From: CAYNDL01 sp964396115
Lineage (GTDB): Bacteria > Patescibacteriota > Andersenbacteria > UBA10190 > CAIZMI01
Direction: 5' to 3'
NCBI GenBank assembly: GCA_964396115.1
Contig: CAYNDL010000035.1
Coordinates: 1 to 9,964 of the forward strand
Length of the DNA: 9,964 nt
This document shows positions 1-6,293 of this stretch, one piece after another. A program made the position numbers and the translations under genes. Each line of letters opens with the position of its first letter. Positions within the stretch are counted from its first letter, which is position 1. The notes under the pieces were generated by a model. That model was not told where the DNA came from. It did not search any database and was given only the letters and a program-made list of their open reading frames with translations.

Positions 1-277
1 TGCGGTTGAGGGTCACATTCTGCGTCTTAGCCATATTTATGAAACGACTATAGGACAAACCTTCGGTCTTAAGTGCCGCGGAAAGTTGGACATTCCACAA
101 TTGGCGGAAATCAGCCTTCTTTTTCCGACGATGCGCGTAAGCGTATTGTCCAGCTTTTGTAAGAGCCTGTCGGGCTTCTCTTAAGTGTGACTTGCGACGA
201 TGGAAGAACCCCTTCGTCTTACGAAGAATGTTTCTCCTTCTTTTTGCGTGGATTGTACCTCTTTTAACTCTAGGCAT
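1..277 (-). CDS. rplT: 50S ribosomal protein L20 (C-terminus outside window)
   Basis: L20 binds 23S rRNA early in large-subunit assembly and in many bacteria represses its own operon by binding the infC leader. I translated the minus strand from the ATG at 277. It begins MPRVKRGTIHAKRRR and continues with the basic stretch typical of L20 and then LSYSRFINMAKT near residue 80, a family hallmark. About 92 residues are inside the window. L20 is usually about 115-120 residues, so roughly the last 20-25 lie beyond position 1. It is the last visible gene of infC-rpmI-rplT, 18 nt after rpmI. No clear Shine-Dalgarno sequence precedes the ATG. Confidence 0.96.
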   Translation of the reverse strand, partial: MPRVKRGTIHAKRRRNILRKTKGFFHRRKSHLREARQALTKAGQYAYAHRRKKKADFRQLWNVQLSAALKTEGLSYSRFINMAKTQNVTLNR

Positions 278-295
278 AGTTGCAAATTAAGCTAT

Positions 296-499
296 TTATA
301 CGTTCTGGAAAGGCATTAAGCGAGAAATCCTTTTCTGGTCTGCTGGTGCCAATACTTCATCACGCCGGCGTCCGCTTAAAGTTTTTTTGGAGCGTCCAAC
401 GTTAAAGTGGTCTTGCATTGTGCGTCGGCGAATAACTTTTCCACTCTTACTAAAACTAAAACGTTTGGCTGCCGCTTTTCGGGTCTTTTGTTTAACCAT
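296..499 (-). CDS. rpmI: 50S ribosomal protein L35
   Basis: L35 is a small basic large-subunit protein. The 67-residue product is close to the usual 64-67. It shows the family pattern KTRKAAAKRFSFSKSGKVIRR at the start, then an R-rich middle with TLSGRRRDE where the family often has a K/R-rich stretch, and ends in DQKRISRLMPF, like the common C-terminal motif. The start is ATG with no convincing Shine-Dalgarno sequence. It sits 33 nt after infC and 18 nt before rplT in the classical operon order, so it is almost certainly cotranscribed from the promoter upstream of the infC leader. Confidence 0.96.
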   Translation of the reverse strand: MVKQKTRKAAAKRFSFSKSGKVIRRRTMQDHFNVGRSKKTLSGRRRDEVLAPADQKRISRLMPFQNV

Positions 500-532
500 G
501 ATTGGTAAGCTTACGGAATAAAGCCTTTTCCG

Positions 533-1102
533 TCAATTCCCAACCACAGGAGCCTCTTTTTCTGCATGATTTGCCGTAGCTTTGGCATCAGGCGCAAGAG
601 TAGCTGAGAAGCCGCTGGGATGGGGGGAAATCTGCTCCTCGATCTTATGCGGCACGGTTATTTTTCTAAGAAAATCCTCCAGCATTGTCCTGGCTAGTGG
701 GCGATGCGCTTTTTCGCGACCCCGTAGCACAATTTCTACCCGCACCTTGTTGCCTTCGGAGATGAACTCCTCTGTTTGCTGGCGTTTTAGGTCTTGGTCG
801 TGGTCTCCAGTCTTAAATCCGATACGGACACCCTTAATTTCACTTTTTTTCTTCGTCTTGCGTTGTTCCTTCTCACGTTTTGCCTGCTCATACTGGTACT
901 TGCCGAAGTCCATTATTTTACACACCGGTGGACGGGCGGTCGCTGAGATTTCAACAAGATCAAGACCCGCCAATCTGGCTTGTCTTAGTGCTTCTTTAGA
1001 GGGAACAATCCCTACCTGTTGTCCTTCTGCATCAATTAAGCGCACCATTGGCGCACGGATAGCGTTATTTACGCGAAGGCGATCGGAATATGATGCAGGA
1101 AT
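533..1102 (-). CDS. infC: Translation initiation factor IF-3, ATT start
   Basis: IF3 keeps the 30S subunit free of 50S and checks the initiator tRNA-start codon pairing. The first in-frame ATG (1048) would begin at MVRLIDAEG, cutting off the conserved N-terminal segment. Upstream the frame stays open and encodes RVNNAIRAP, matching the family's RIN-x-EIR motif. The in-frame stop is TAA at 1111-1109. The only plausible initiator between them is ATT at 1102-1100, giving 189 residues, near the family norm of about 180. AUU starts in infC are well known and allow IF3 to repress itself. The N-domain has PPVCKIMDFGKY. A lysine-rich linker follows, then the C-domain with IKGVRIGF and HDQDLK. The region before the ATT has no strong Shine-Dalgarno sequence. 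The start choice is inference from homology and the open frame. Confidence 0.93.
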   Translation of the reverse strand: MPASYSDRLRVNNAIRAPMVRLIDAEGQQVGIVPSKEALRQARLAGLDLVEISATARPPVCKIMDFGKYQYEQAKREKEQRKTKKKSEIKGVRIGFKTGDHDQDLKRQQTEEFISEGNKVRVEIVLRGREKAHRPLARTMLEDFLRKITVPHKIEEQISPHPSGFSATLAPDAKATANHAEKEAPVVGN

Positions 1103-1181
1103 AGATGTTTACTTAGAATCTAATTAACATTTCTAGTATACGAATAATTCGTTGGTATGCAAGGGAGATTGCCTAGGAAAC

Positions 1182-1321
1182 AAAAAAAACCGCTACAGAA
1201 GAGCGAAAGTGTCTAGTACACGGGGGCAGGGGCGTTGACTAGACAACGATAGCTCCTAAGTAGCGGAGTCGGGAGGAAACTCCCAGGAAGAAAAGAACAC
1301 CGGCGGCACAAGGTCTAACAT
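1182..1321 (-). promoter_or_regulatory. infC operon leader with attenuator-like terminator
   Basis: On the minus strand this leader contains, in order, a 5-bp hairpin (GGGAG-UUUC-CUCCC, 1284-1271), then a long interrupted hairpin closed by CCGCTAC (1266-1260) pairing with GTAGCGG (1196-1190), with an inner 7-bp stem GTCTAGT (1244-1238) with ACTAGAC (1217-1211). Eight T follow at once (1189-1182), so this fold is an intrinsic terminator about 80 nt before infC. A second fold is possible and mutually exclusive: CTCC (1268-1265) with GGAG (1256-1253), plus CGTTG (1248-1244) with CAACG (1237-1233). In other bacteria infC leaders are attenuated by L20. That this one is an L20 or other ribosomal-protein leader is inference; I do not recognise a named family. 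Confidence 0.72.
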
Positions 1322-1325
1322 GGCG

Positions 1326-1354
1326 ATCATAGAGCAGGTTCTTTTTGCTGTCAA
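1326..1354 (-). promoter_or_regulatory. Sigma70-type promoter of the infC-rpmI-rplT operon
   Basis: On the minus strand, -35 TTGACA (1354-1349, perfect) is followed by a 17-nt spacer and -10 TATGAT (1331-1326, 5 of 6). Transcription would start near 1318-1321, giving a leader of about 220 nt before infC. The -35 overlaps the T-tract of the pyrE terminator. Confidence 0.85.
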
Positions 1355-1378
1355 AAAACCGCCAACTAGTGTTGGCGG
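1353..1378 (-). terminator. Intrinsic terminator after pyrE
   Basis: On the minus strand there is a perfect 8-bp stem CCGCCAAC (1378-1371) with GTTGGCGG (1366-1359), loop ACTA, followed by six T (1358-1353). It lies 24 nt after the pyrE stop. Its last two T residues form the start of the TTGACA -35 box of the next operon. Confidence 0.92.
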
Positions 1379-1402
1379 GGGGGGTGAGCAATGAACTTGT
1401 GC

Positions 1403-2152
1403 TCATGCTGCCCGCAGCATGGCTTCTTCGAGCTGAGGCCACTGGTCTTTCGGCTTCCAGATCACGTTGCCGGTGAGAACGTCGTGGGATACAGCCGGGT
1501 CACCCTGCTTATACTCCATGATCGGTCTCCGGAGCACGGAGATGACGGGGAAGACCTGTCCGTCCCTTGTCCGGTAGTGGTCGTCCCACTCTAGCGAACG
1601 ATTGAGAAGGGAGACGATCGCGACCACCTTCGCACCGTGTTTCTGGATCAGTTGGATGAGTTCCAGCGTGGTGCTGAAGTTGTTCGTAACGTCTTCCACG
1701 ATCACAACCTTGTCGTGTTTGCGGGGTTCGTGCCGCTTCCATTCCAAGGCGGCCTTTTCCCGCTTTCCATCGACGGCTGCTTCAAGCACCTTCTTTTCGG
1801 AGTAGATAGCTCGTGTTCGGCAGATCCGGCCGAGTTCGTGGGCTAACGTGACGCCGCCCATTGGTGCACCGCAGAAGACGTCCGGATTAGAGATGGAGGC
1901 AGTGAGTGATCCTGCGAGGAGCTGCGCGAAGTGGTCGTAGACAACGGGATGTTCTTCCATCTTGCAGAAGTTGGCGTAAACATCCCCGACGAACTGGTGT
2001 TCTGCACCACTGTCGTCTCGATACTTGCCCGCATAGCCCACAAGGGGACCCCGTCTGCGGCCGTCTCCTTCTTTGGGGCATTCGTAGTAGCCCCCCACTC
2101 TTTGCAGTGACCAAAGAAGGTCATTGCCAGCGACGATCTCTTCGTAAGTCAT
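1403..2152 (-). CDS. pyrE: Orotate phosphoribosyltransferase
   Basis: OPRT joins orotate to PRPP to give orotidine 5'-phosphate. The 249-residue product has the type I phosphoribosyltransferase layout: FCGAPMGGVTLA at residues 93-104 (PPi-loop region), a YSEK segment at 117-120 where OPRTs carry catalytic lysines, and the PRPP-binding segment VVIVEDVTNNFSTTLEL at 149-165 with the acidic pair E153-D154. The usual loop ending TTGGS reads TNNFS here, an odd departure. The ATG overlaps the pyrF stop as ATGA, and AAAGGA lies 9 nt upstream inside pyrF, so translation is probably coupled. Length is somewhat above the usual 180-215. A hairpin terminator follows. Codons favour G/C at the third position, unlike the infC operon and alkD neighbours. 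Confidence 0.88.
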   Translation of the reverse strand: MTYEEIVAGNDLLWSLQRVGGYYECPKEGDGRRRGPLVGYAGKYRDDSGAEHQFVGDVYANFCKMEEHPVVYDHFAQLLAGSLTASISNPDVFCGAPMGGVTLAHELGRICRTRAIYSEKKVLEAAVDGKREKAALEWKRHEPRKHDKVVIVEDVTNNFSTTLELIQLIQKHGAKVVAIVSLLNRSLEWDDHYRTRDGQVFPVISVLRRPIMEYKQGDPAVSHDVLTGNVIWKPKDQWPQLEEAMLRAA

Positions 2153-3048
2153 GATTGCGATTCCTTTACGAGAAACGATTGGACTTGATTGTTGTACGAG
2201 TCGACGACAAGGCGGGCTGCTTCCGCATAATCCGTGCCGTCCGAAGCGTACAGGACTTCACGCGAGAGGTTCACGATGATGCCTCGTTCTTGAGACAATC
2301 CGTTCCGCAAGGTTGCTTCGAGTCCGCCTCCTTGGGACTTGCCGACACCAGGAATTAAAAGAGGAACGTAGCGTCCGACTATCTTGCGGACGTTTAGGAG
2401 TTCGTCGGGGTACGTTGCGCCGACGACCAAGCCGCAATTGCCGACTTTGTTCCAGACACCGGCGACATTATCAGCTACCGTCTGGTAGAGAAGCTTTGTC
2501 GAAGTGTCATCTTCAGAGGGGATCCGTTGGATGTCCTGGAACTCCTTGGCTCCAGGATTTGATGTCCGGCACAACACGAAGAAAAGCTTGTCAGGGAAGG
2601 CATCTAATGCCGGTTTTCTGACGGACTCCTCGCCCAGATAGCAGTGCATCGTAATCGCATCTGCGCCGCAAATCCTGAAAGCGAAGTTTACCGGCCCCTC
2701 GTTAGAGGTGCCGATATCGCCGAACTTCCGGTCGAGGATCACCGGCACCTCCGGACACTGCTTCTTGAGAAAAGCGATCAGCTTCTCCAGTGCCCGGATG
2801 CCCTGCCAGCCGAGTTGTTCGAAAAAGGAGTAGTTCGGCTTGAAGGCGGCCACCTCGTTACCTACTTCGATGGCGATCTCCTGGCAGAAGGTCAGGTATG
2901 CCTGGGCTGCCTTCCAGCACCCGGCAAGTCCTTCGGGCTTGGAGGGACATTGCAGGTGTTTGGGGAGTCTCTCTGGGTTCGGATCGAACCCGACGCACAT
3001 GTACTTGCCCGCCTCCCACCGCTTCTCGAGGAGCTGCAGTGTTGTCAC
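2149..3048 (-). CDS. pyrF: Orotidine 5'-phosphate decarboxylase
   Basis: This enzyme removes CO2 from OMP to give UMP, the last step of pyrimidine synthesis. The TIM-barrel markers are in order (numbered from the GTG): CVGFDPNPERLP (18-29), AAFKPNYSFFEQ (67-78) with substrate-contacting K70, the catalytic LDRKFGDI (105-112; D106, K108, D111), LLIPGVGKSQGG (230-241) and NLSREVLY (260-267). Length (299) and pattern fit the longer bacterial type-2 OMPDC. I chose GTG at 3048 because AAGGAGA (3061-3055) sits 6 nt before it. An in-frame ATG at 3075 has no such signal and would add nine residues. The stop overlaps the pyrE start by four bases. No other pyrimidine genes are visible, so orotate would have to come from elsewhere in the genome or from outside. 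Confidence 0.93.
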   Translation of the reverse strand: MTTLQLLEKRWEAGKYMCVGFDPNPERLPKHLQCPSKPEGLAGCWKAAQAYLTFCQEIAIEVGNEVAAFKPNYSFFEQLGWQGIRALEKLIAFLKKQCPEVPVILDRKFGDIGTSNEGPVNFAFRICGADAITMHCYLGEESVRKPALDAFPDKLFFVLCRTSNPGAKEFQDIQRIPSEDDTSTKLLYQTVADNVAGVWNKVGNCGLVVGATYPDELLNVRKIVGRYVPLLIPGVGKSQGGGLEATLRNGLSQERGIIVNLSREVLYASDGTDYAEAARLVVDSYNNQVQSFLVKESQS

Positions 3049-3109
3049 TAGGTTTCTCCTTGTAAAAATGTACACGAATTACGGAAAGCACTAGCCTCCG
3101 CCTAAGGTT

Positions 3110-3138
3110 TTGATAGTATTGTTTTAGTATGAAGTCAA
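3110..3138 (-). promoter_or_regulatory. Candidate promoter for pyrF-pyrE
   Basis: On the minus strand, TTGACT (3138-3133) and TATCAA (3115-3110) are separated by 17 nt, giving a start near 3103 and about 55 nt of leader. The -35 box lies inside the first codons of the divergent alkD-like gene. The -10 matches only 4 of 6, so this is a moderate prediction. Confidence 0.45.
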
Positions 3139-3842
3139 ATGAATTGAAATCTCCCGATATAATAAAATATATAGTTGAAAATGGCAGCAGAAAGAATGTC
3201 GAAGGCATGGCACGTTTCGGAATTAGACCTTCTATTAAAGTCTACGGTGTGTCTTTAACAAAAATGCGCAAATTCGCGAGAAAGATAAAGAAAAACCACG
3301 AACTTGCTTTGAAGCTTTGGAATACAAAAATTCACGAAGCGAGGATGATCGCTGCTCTTGTTGATGATCCCCAAGCGGTTACGGAGGACCAACTTGAGTC
3401 TTGGGTTAATGATTTTGAGACGTGGGACCTTTGCGATACGGTGTGCGGCGCTTTATTTGATCGGACACCTTTTGCTTATAGAAAGATTCGTCAGTGGTCT
3501 AAACGTAAAGAAGTTTTTGTAAAAAGGGCAGCGTTCTCTTTACTTGCTTGGCGCGCTGTACACGATAAGGAAGCTTCTGATGAAAAATTTATTTCATTTT
3601 TTCCGTTACTAAAGAAGGCGGCGAAAGATGAACGGCCTTATGTTAAAAAAGCCGTTAACTGGGCATTGCGCCAGATTGGGAAACGCAACGAGAGGCTGCG
3701 CAAGGAAGCGATTAATTTAGCGAGAGAAATTGCGATGTTGGATACCAAAGCAGCCAGCTGGATAGCAAGTGATGCTTTGCGGGAACTGAATTCCGAAAAA
3801 ATTATCGCCCAAGTAAGAAGACGGAGCAAAACTAAAGACTGA
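3129..3842 (+). CDS. AlkD-type DNA alkylation repair protein
   Basis: AlkD proteins are HEAT-repeat DNA glycosylases that remove bulky or positively charged alkyl bases such as N3- and N7-alkylpurines, without flipping the base out. The 237-residue product matches the usual length. It is helical and basic, with the motif NDFETWDLCD (94-103) giving W99, D100 and D103, which correspond to the conserved Trp and catalytic Asp region of AlkD. KKAVNWALRQIGKR (173-186) supplies the second conserved Trp (W178) and R181. The start is ATG with no Shine-Dalgarno sequence; TAGTAT lies 9 nt before it, so a very short leader is possible. It is transcribed alone, divergent from pyrF and overlapping the tail of the convergent PAP2 gene by 11 nt. 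The exact lesion cannot be read from sequence. Confidence 0.87.
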   Translation: MKSNELKSPDIIKYIVENGSRKNVEGMARFGIRPSIKVYGVSLTKMRKFARKIKKNHELALKLWNTKIHEARMIAALVDDPQAVTEDQLESWVNDFETWDLCDTVCGALFDRTPFAYRKIRQWSKRKEVFVKRAAFSLLAWRAVHDKEASDEKFISFFPLLKKAAKDERPYVKKAVNWALRQIGKRNERLRKEAINLAREIAMLDTKAASWIASDALRELNSEKIIAQVRRRSKTKD

Positions 3843-4527
3843 AAATTGGTCGTCGACCGGTCATAGTAAAGTAATCTTCGTTGAATAATTTCAATGAGAG
3901 ATGGAAAACGCTGTACGTGATGAAAAAAGCAGCAAAGACGTCGATTGAATAATGTAGGTGTCCAAGCAAGACCGAAGCCGCAAACGCGAGAGAAGAGATA
4001 ATAAAGATTATTCTTAGCGGCTTATGTCGCCAAAATATTAACGCGAAAAGGAACGGGAAGGCAGTATGGCCAGAGAAAAAGAAGTCAGCGCCGGACGTAA
4101 ATTTTTCTATCAACGAACTACTGTGGATCACAGTCGCCCTGACTGGGTAGGGTCCAAGGTGGGTCATGATTATAAATAGTGAGCGGATTACTATCAGCAG
4201 TGAAACAGTCTTGAGGGTAAAAGGAATGTAGTGAGGACGCAGTACCAATAAGACTCCGACCACGAGCCAAAGAAATATTGCCCCGTATACAAAGAAAAGG
4301 TCAGTGTTTACTAGTGGAATGTTGTCTAAGATGATGTCTTCTACGTAATTGCTGCTTACACTTAAAGCATAAGCTCCTGCACGAAAATTGATCACAGCAC
4401 CGGCCAGAAGGAAGCCGAAGCCTAAAATAGCTGAAGCAGCATTTCTATCTGACGCCCAGAACTTCTGATGACGTCTGCGTACGTTTCTTAGGCCTGTTAT
4501 TAATAAGTTCGCCGTATAACTTCTCAT
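3832..4527 (-). CDS. PAP2_C-like membrane lipid phosphatase or transferase
   Basis: The 231-residue protein is integral to the membrane, with about six hydrophobic segments after a basic N-terminus (residues 14-28). The C-terminal half has FFSGHTAFPF (150-159) and HLHYSIDVFAA (190-200). The SGH plus H-x3-D (H192, D196) arrangement is that of the PAP2_C or sphingomyelin-synthase-like branch, whose members hydrolyse or transfer phospho-headgroups of lipids. Likely substrates are phosphatidate, a polyprenyl pyrophosphate or a phospholipid headgroup; the sequence does not decide. The ATG at 4527 lies 83 nt inside the GT4 gene, an unusually long overlap, and I found no later standard start before the first membrane segment. 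The 3' end overlaps the convergent alkD-like gene by 11 nt. No hairpin terminator is visible. Confidence 0.8.
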   Translation of the reverse strand: MRSYTANLLITGLRNVRRRHQKFWASDRNAASAILGFGFLLAGAVINFRAGAYALSVSSNYVEDIILDNIPLVNTDLFFVYGAIFLWLVVGVLLVLRPHYIPFTLKTVSLLIVIRSLFIIMTHLGPYPVRATVIHSSSLIEKFTSGADFFFSGHTAFPFLFALIFWRHKPLRIIFIISSLAFAASVLLGHLHYSIDVFAAFFITYSVFHLSLKLFNEDYFTMTGRRPIFSL

Positions 4528-5659
4528 ACCGCACCATAGTATTCTTTATGTCATGTTTTTCAATGACCTGAAGGCTTCTCTGTGACATGGTCTTCCGTAG
4601 TTCTTCGGAACTCAAGATTTTGTTCATCGAGGTTGTTAAACCGTTAAAATCCTCTATTTCAAACAAAAAACCATTCTGTCCATGGTGCACCAGTTCGGGC
4701 AATGCCACGGCGTTGACGGCAATCACCGGCAAACCGGAAGCCATTGCTTCCATAGTGACGAGGCTTTGGAGCTCGGCAATACCCGCGATGACAAAACAAT
4801 CGGCGATGTGGTACAGGGCAGGCAAGTCTTTGTCGTCTACGTATCCCGTGAAGGTTACTTTTTCCTTAATACGAAGTTCGTTGACTAAACTACGGAGATT
4901 TTCGGTTTCCGCGCCTTTCCCGGCGATAACGAAATGCGCGGGATTAGTTGCAGAAGCTTCCGCAAAGGCTCTCAAAAGCAAATCAACGTTTTTCTCCTTG
5001 TCTAAGCGACCGACATAAAGGAATGTTGGTACCGCTGGTACGTTATATCTTTTTTTAATTTCCGAGCCGTCAATCTCGGGGTTGAATATTTTTCTGTCGA
5101 TTCCACAGGAAACTGCCAGGACAGGTAAGGAGAAACCTATGTTTCTTAATAAATTAGCAGCTGCTTCTGTCGGTGTCGTCACGAGATTCAGTTTTTCGTA
5201 AATAGAACGGAAATGGCGCCATCCCAAGTTGGCAACCGCCTTTTCACCTTTTTCTGGGAGATGCAGGTAGTGCACTAAATTTTCGGGCATGAAGTGGTTG
5301 GTTCCGATAATTGGAATATGTTTTTTGTTAGCGATCCTTTGCAGCATTGAGCAAATGAAAAAATGGTCCTGAATGTGAATTACATCCGGTTCAAATTCCT
5401 CAACCATTTTTCTCATCTGCCTAAACGCAAGGAATGGCAAAGACCAGCGGAACCCTTTGTAGACAAGGAGCGGCACAGAGGTGATACCAAAGACGTTAAC
5501 CCCTTGGATGGTGGTTTTTTCTGTTTTTGCATTCAAGGAAGGGGCAAAAACCAACACATCATGTCCGCGCTCTTGCAGATAATGGCTGAGCCGTTGCGTG
5601 AAATATGATGACCCGTTGACGTTCGGATAATAGTTGTCGGTCGCAACAAGAATTTTCAT
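4445..5659 (-). CDS. GT4 family glycosyltransferase (lipid glycosyltransferase-like)
   Basis: This is a retaining GT-B glycosyltransferase of 404 residues. The N-domain opens with KILVATDNYYPNVNGSS (2-18), the Gly-rich acceptor-side loop. The C-domain has FLYVGRLDKEKNVDLL (213-228), with R218 and K223 contacting donor phosphates, and a nucleotide-sugar motif with paired E296 and E304 (ELQSLVTMEAMASGLPV). The overall pattern resembles diacylglycerol glucosyltransferases and PimB-type mannosyltransferases, so a membrane lipid acceptor is reasonable but inferred. The start is ATG, overlapping the dedA stop as ATGA, which suggests coupling. The last ~28 codons also encode the start of the PAP2 protein; the tail after LYGELINN is basic and probably outside the core fold. 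Confidence 0.9.
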   Translation of the reverse strand: MKILVATDNYYPNVNGSSYFTQRLSHYLQERGHDVLVFAPSLNAKTEKTTIQGVNVFGITSVPLLVYKGFRWSLPFLAFRQMRKMVEEFEPDVIHIQDHFFICSMLQRIANKKHIPIIGTNHFMPENLVHYLHLPEKGEKAVANLGWRHFRSIYEKLNLVTTPTEAAANLLRNIGFSLPVLAVSCGIDRKIFNPEIDGSEIKKRYNVPAVPTFLYVGRLDKEKNVDLLLRAFAEASATNPAHFVIAGKGAETENLRSLVNELRIKEKVTFTGYVDDKDLPALYHIADCFVIAGIAELQSLVTMEAMASGLPVIAVNAVALPELVHHGQNGFLFEIEDFNGLTTSMNKILSSEELRKTMSQRSLQVIEKHDIKNTMVRYEKLYGELINNRPKKRTQTSSEVLGVR

Positions 5660-6249
5660 GATTCTTCCTCTTCCTCAGTTAATTCTTTTCCTGTCCTTCT
5701 CAGCAAGCTATAAACAACAAGCAAAACGATGGCAATAACCAGTGTTCCTAGCCATGCCAAATCAAAGTAATTTTTAAGATTAAGGACTGTATTCCCGAAA
5801 TAGAAGCCGATCAAAAGCAGTACCAATGACTTTGGGAGGGTTGCCCAAAAGTTAAACCAGATAAATTTGCGGAACGGTATTTTGGCAACCCCAGCCGTAA
5901 CAAGCACGATTCCTCCGACGGCATGTGATAATTTTCCAGCAATTAAGGTTTTCCCACCATGTTCATGAAAATGTTTCTCTAATTTTTTGATCCGCTTCTC
6001 AGAAAAACCGATGAAGCGTCCCCAGCGGTCCAGTGGTTTTCTTCCCCAACGGCCGAGAGAATAATACAGGGCATCACCAGCGAGGTCTCCTGCTACAACA
6101 ATAAGATATGATATGTAGAAATTTAGAAGACCAAGGGATGCGAAAATTCCCGCAGTCACGGTAGTAACAGGCCCCTCAACCACAACCAGGGGAAACAAAA
6201 GGAGGTAGCGGTAACTTTGGAGCCAATGGGAAATATCCAACTGGAACAT
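5656..6249 (-). CDS. DedA/VTT-domain membrane protein
   Basis: DedA proteins are inner-membrane transporters. Some flip undecaprenyl phosphate or phospholipids, in part using the proton gradient. The 197-residue product has the re-entrant motif VVEGPVTTVTAG (23-34) with E25 and VAGDLAGDALYYSLGR (52-67) with D55 and D59, at the positions of the acidic residues needed in E. coli YqjA. The later segment reads AGKLSHAVGGIVLVTAGV (104-121), where typical members have RF-x-PG-x-R. The two arginines are missing, so substrate or coupling may differ. Membrane segments end near 182, followed by an acidic tail TEEEEES. The stop overlaps the GT4 start by four bases, and the DUF4342 gene lies 44 nt upstream. 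Confidence 0.86.
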   Translation of the reverse strand: MFQLDISHWLQSYRYLLLFPLVVVEGPVTTVTAGIFASLGLLNFYISYLIVVAGDLAGDALYYSLGRWGRKPLDRWGRFIGFSEKRIKKLEKHFHEHGGKTLIAGKLSHAVGGIVLVTAGVAKIPFRKFIWFNFWATLPKSLVLLLIGFYFGNTVLNLKNYFDLAWLGTLVIAIVLLVVYSLLRRTGKELTEEEEES

Positions 6250-6293
6250 TGGCCTAATAATATTAAAAATCAGGAGCTATCGCTAGCTTTTGT

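Noticed and set aside
582..1127. Open frame of 181 codons on the plus strand opposite infC.
   Set aside because: It is the shadow of infC; the minus-strand frame has strong IF3 motifs and the plus frame has no recognisable pattern or ribosome site.
1271..1287. GAGGAAACTCCC on the plus strand resembles the RNase P RNA GAGGAAAGTCCGGGC motif, with ACAGAA nearby.
   Set aside because: ACAGAA lies before, not after, the motif, and no other conserved RNase P segments are present. The GGGAG/CTCCC hairpin explains it better as part of the minus-strand leader.
2644..3051. 135-codon plus-strand frame opposite pyrF.
   Set aside because: Antisense to a clear OMP decarboxylase with G/C-rich third positions, which create long antisense frames.
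6262..6290. AGCTA-TCGC-TAGCT hairpin between DUF4342 and dedA, near a short T run.
   Set aside because: Only 5 bp, with the T run offset by several bases; too weak to call a terminator, so the two genes are treated as one transcript.
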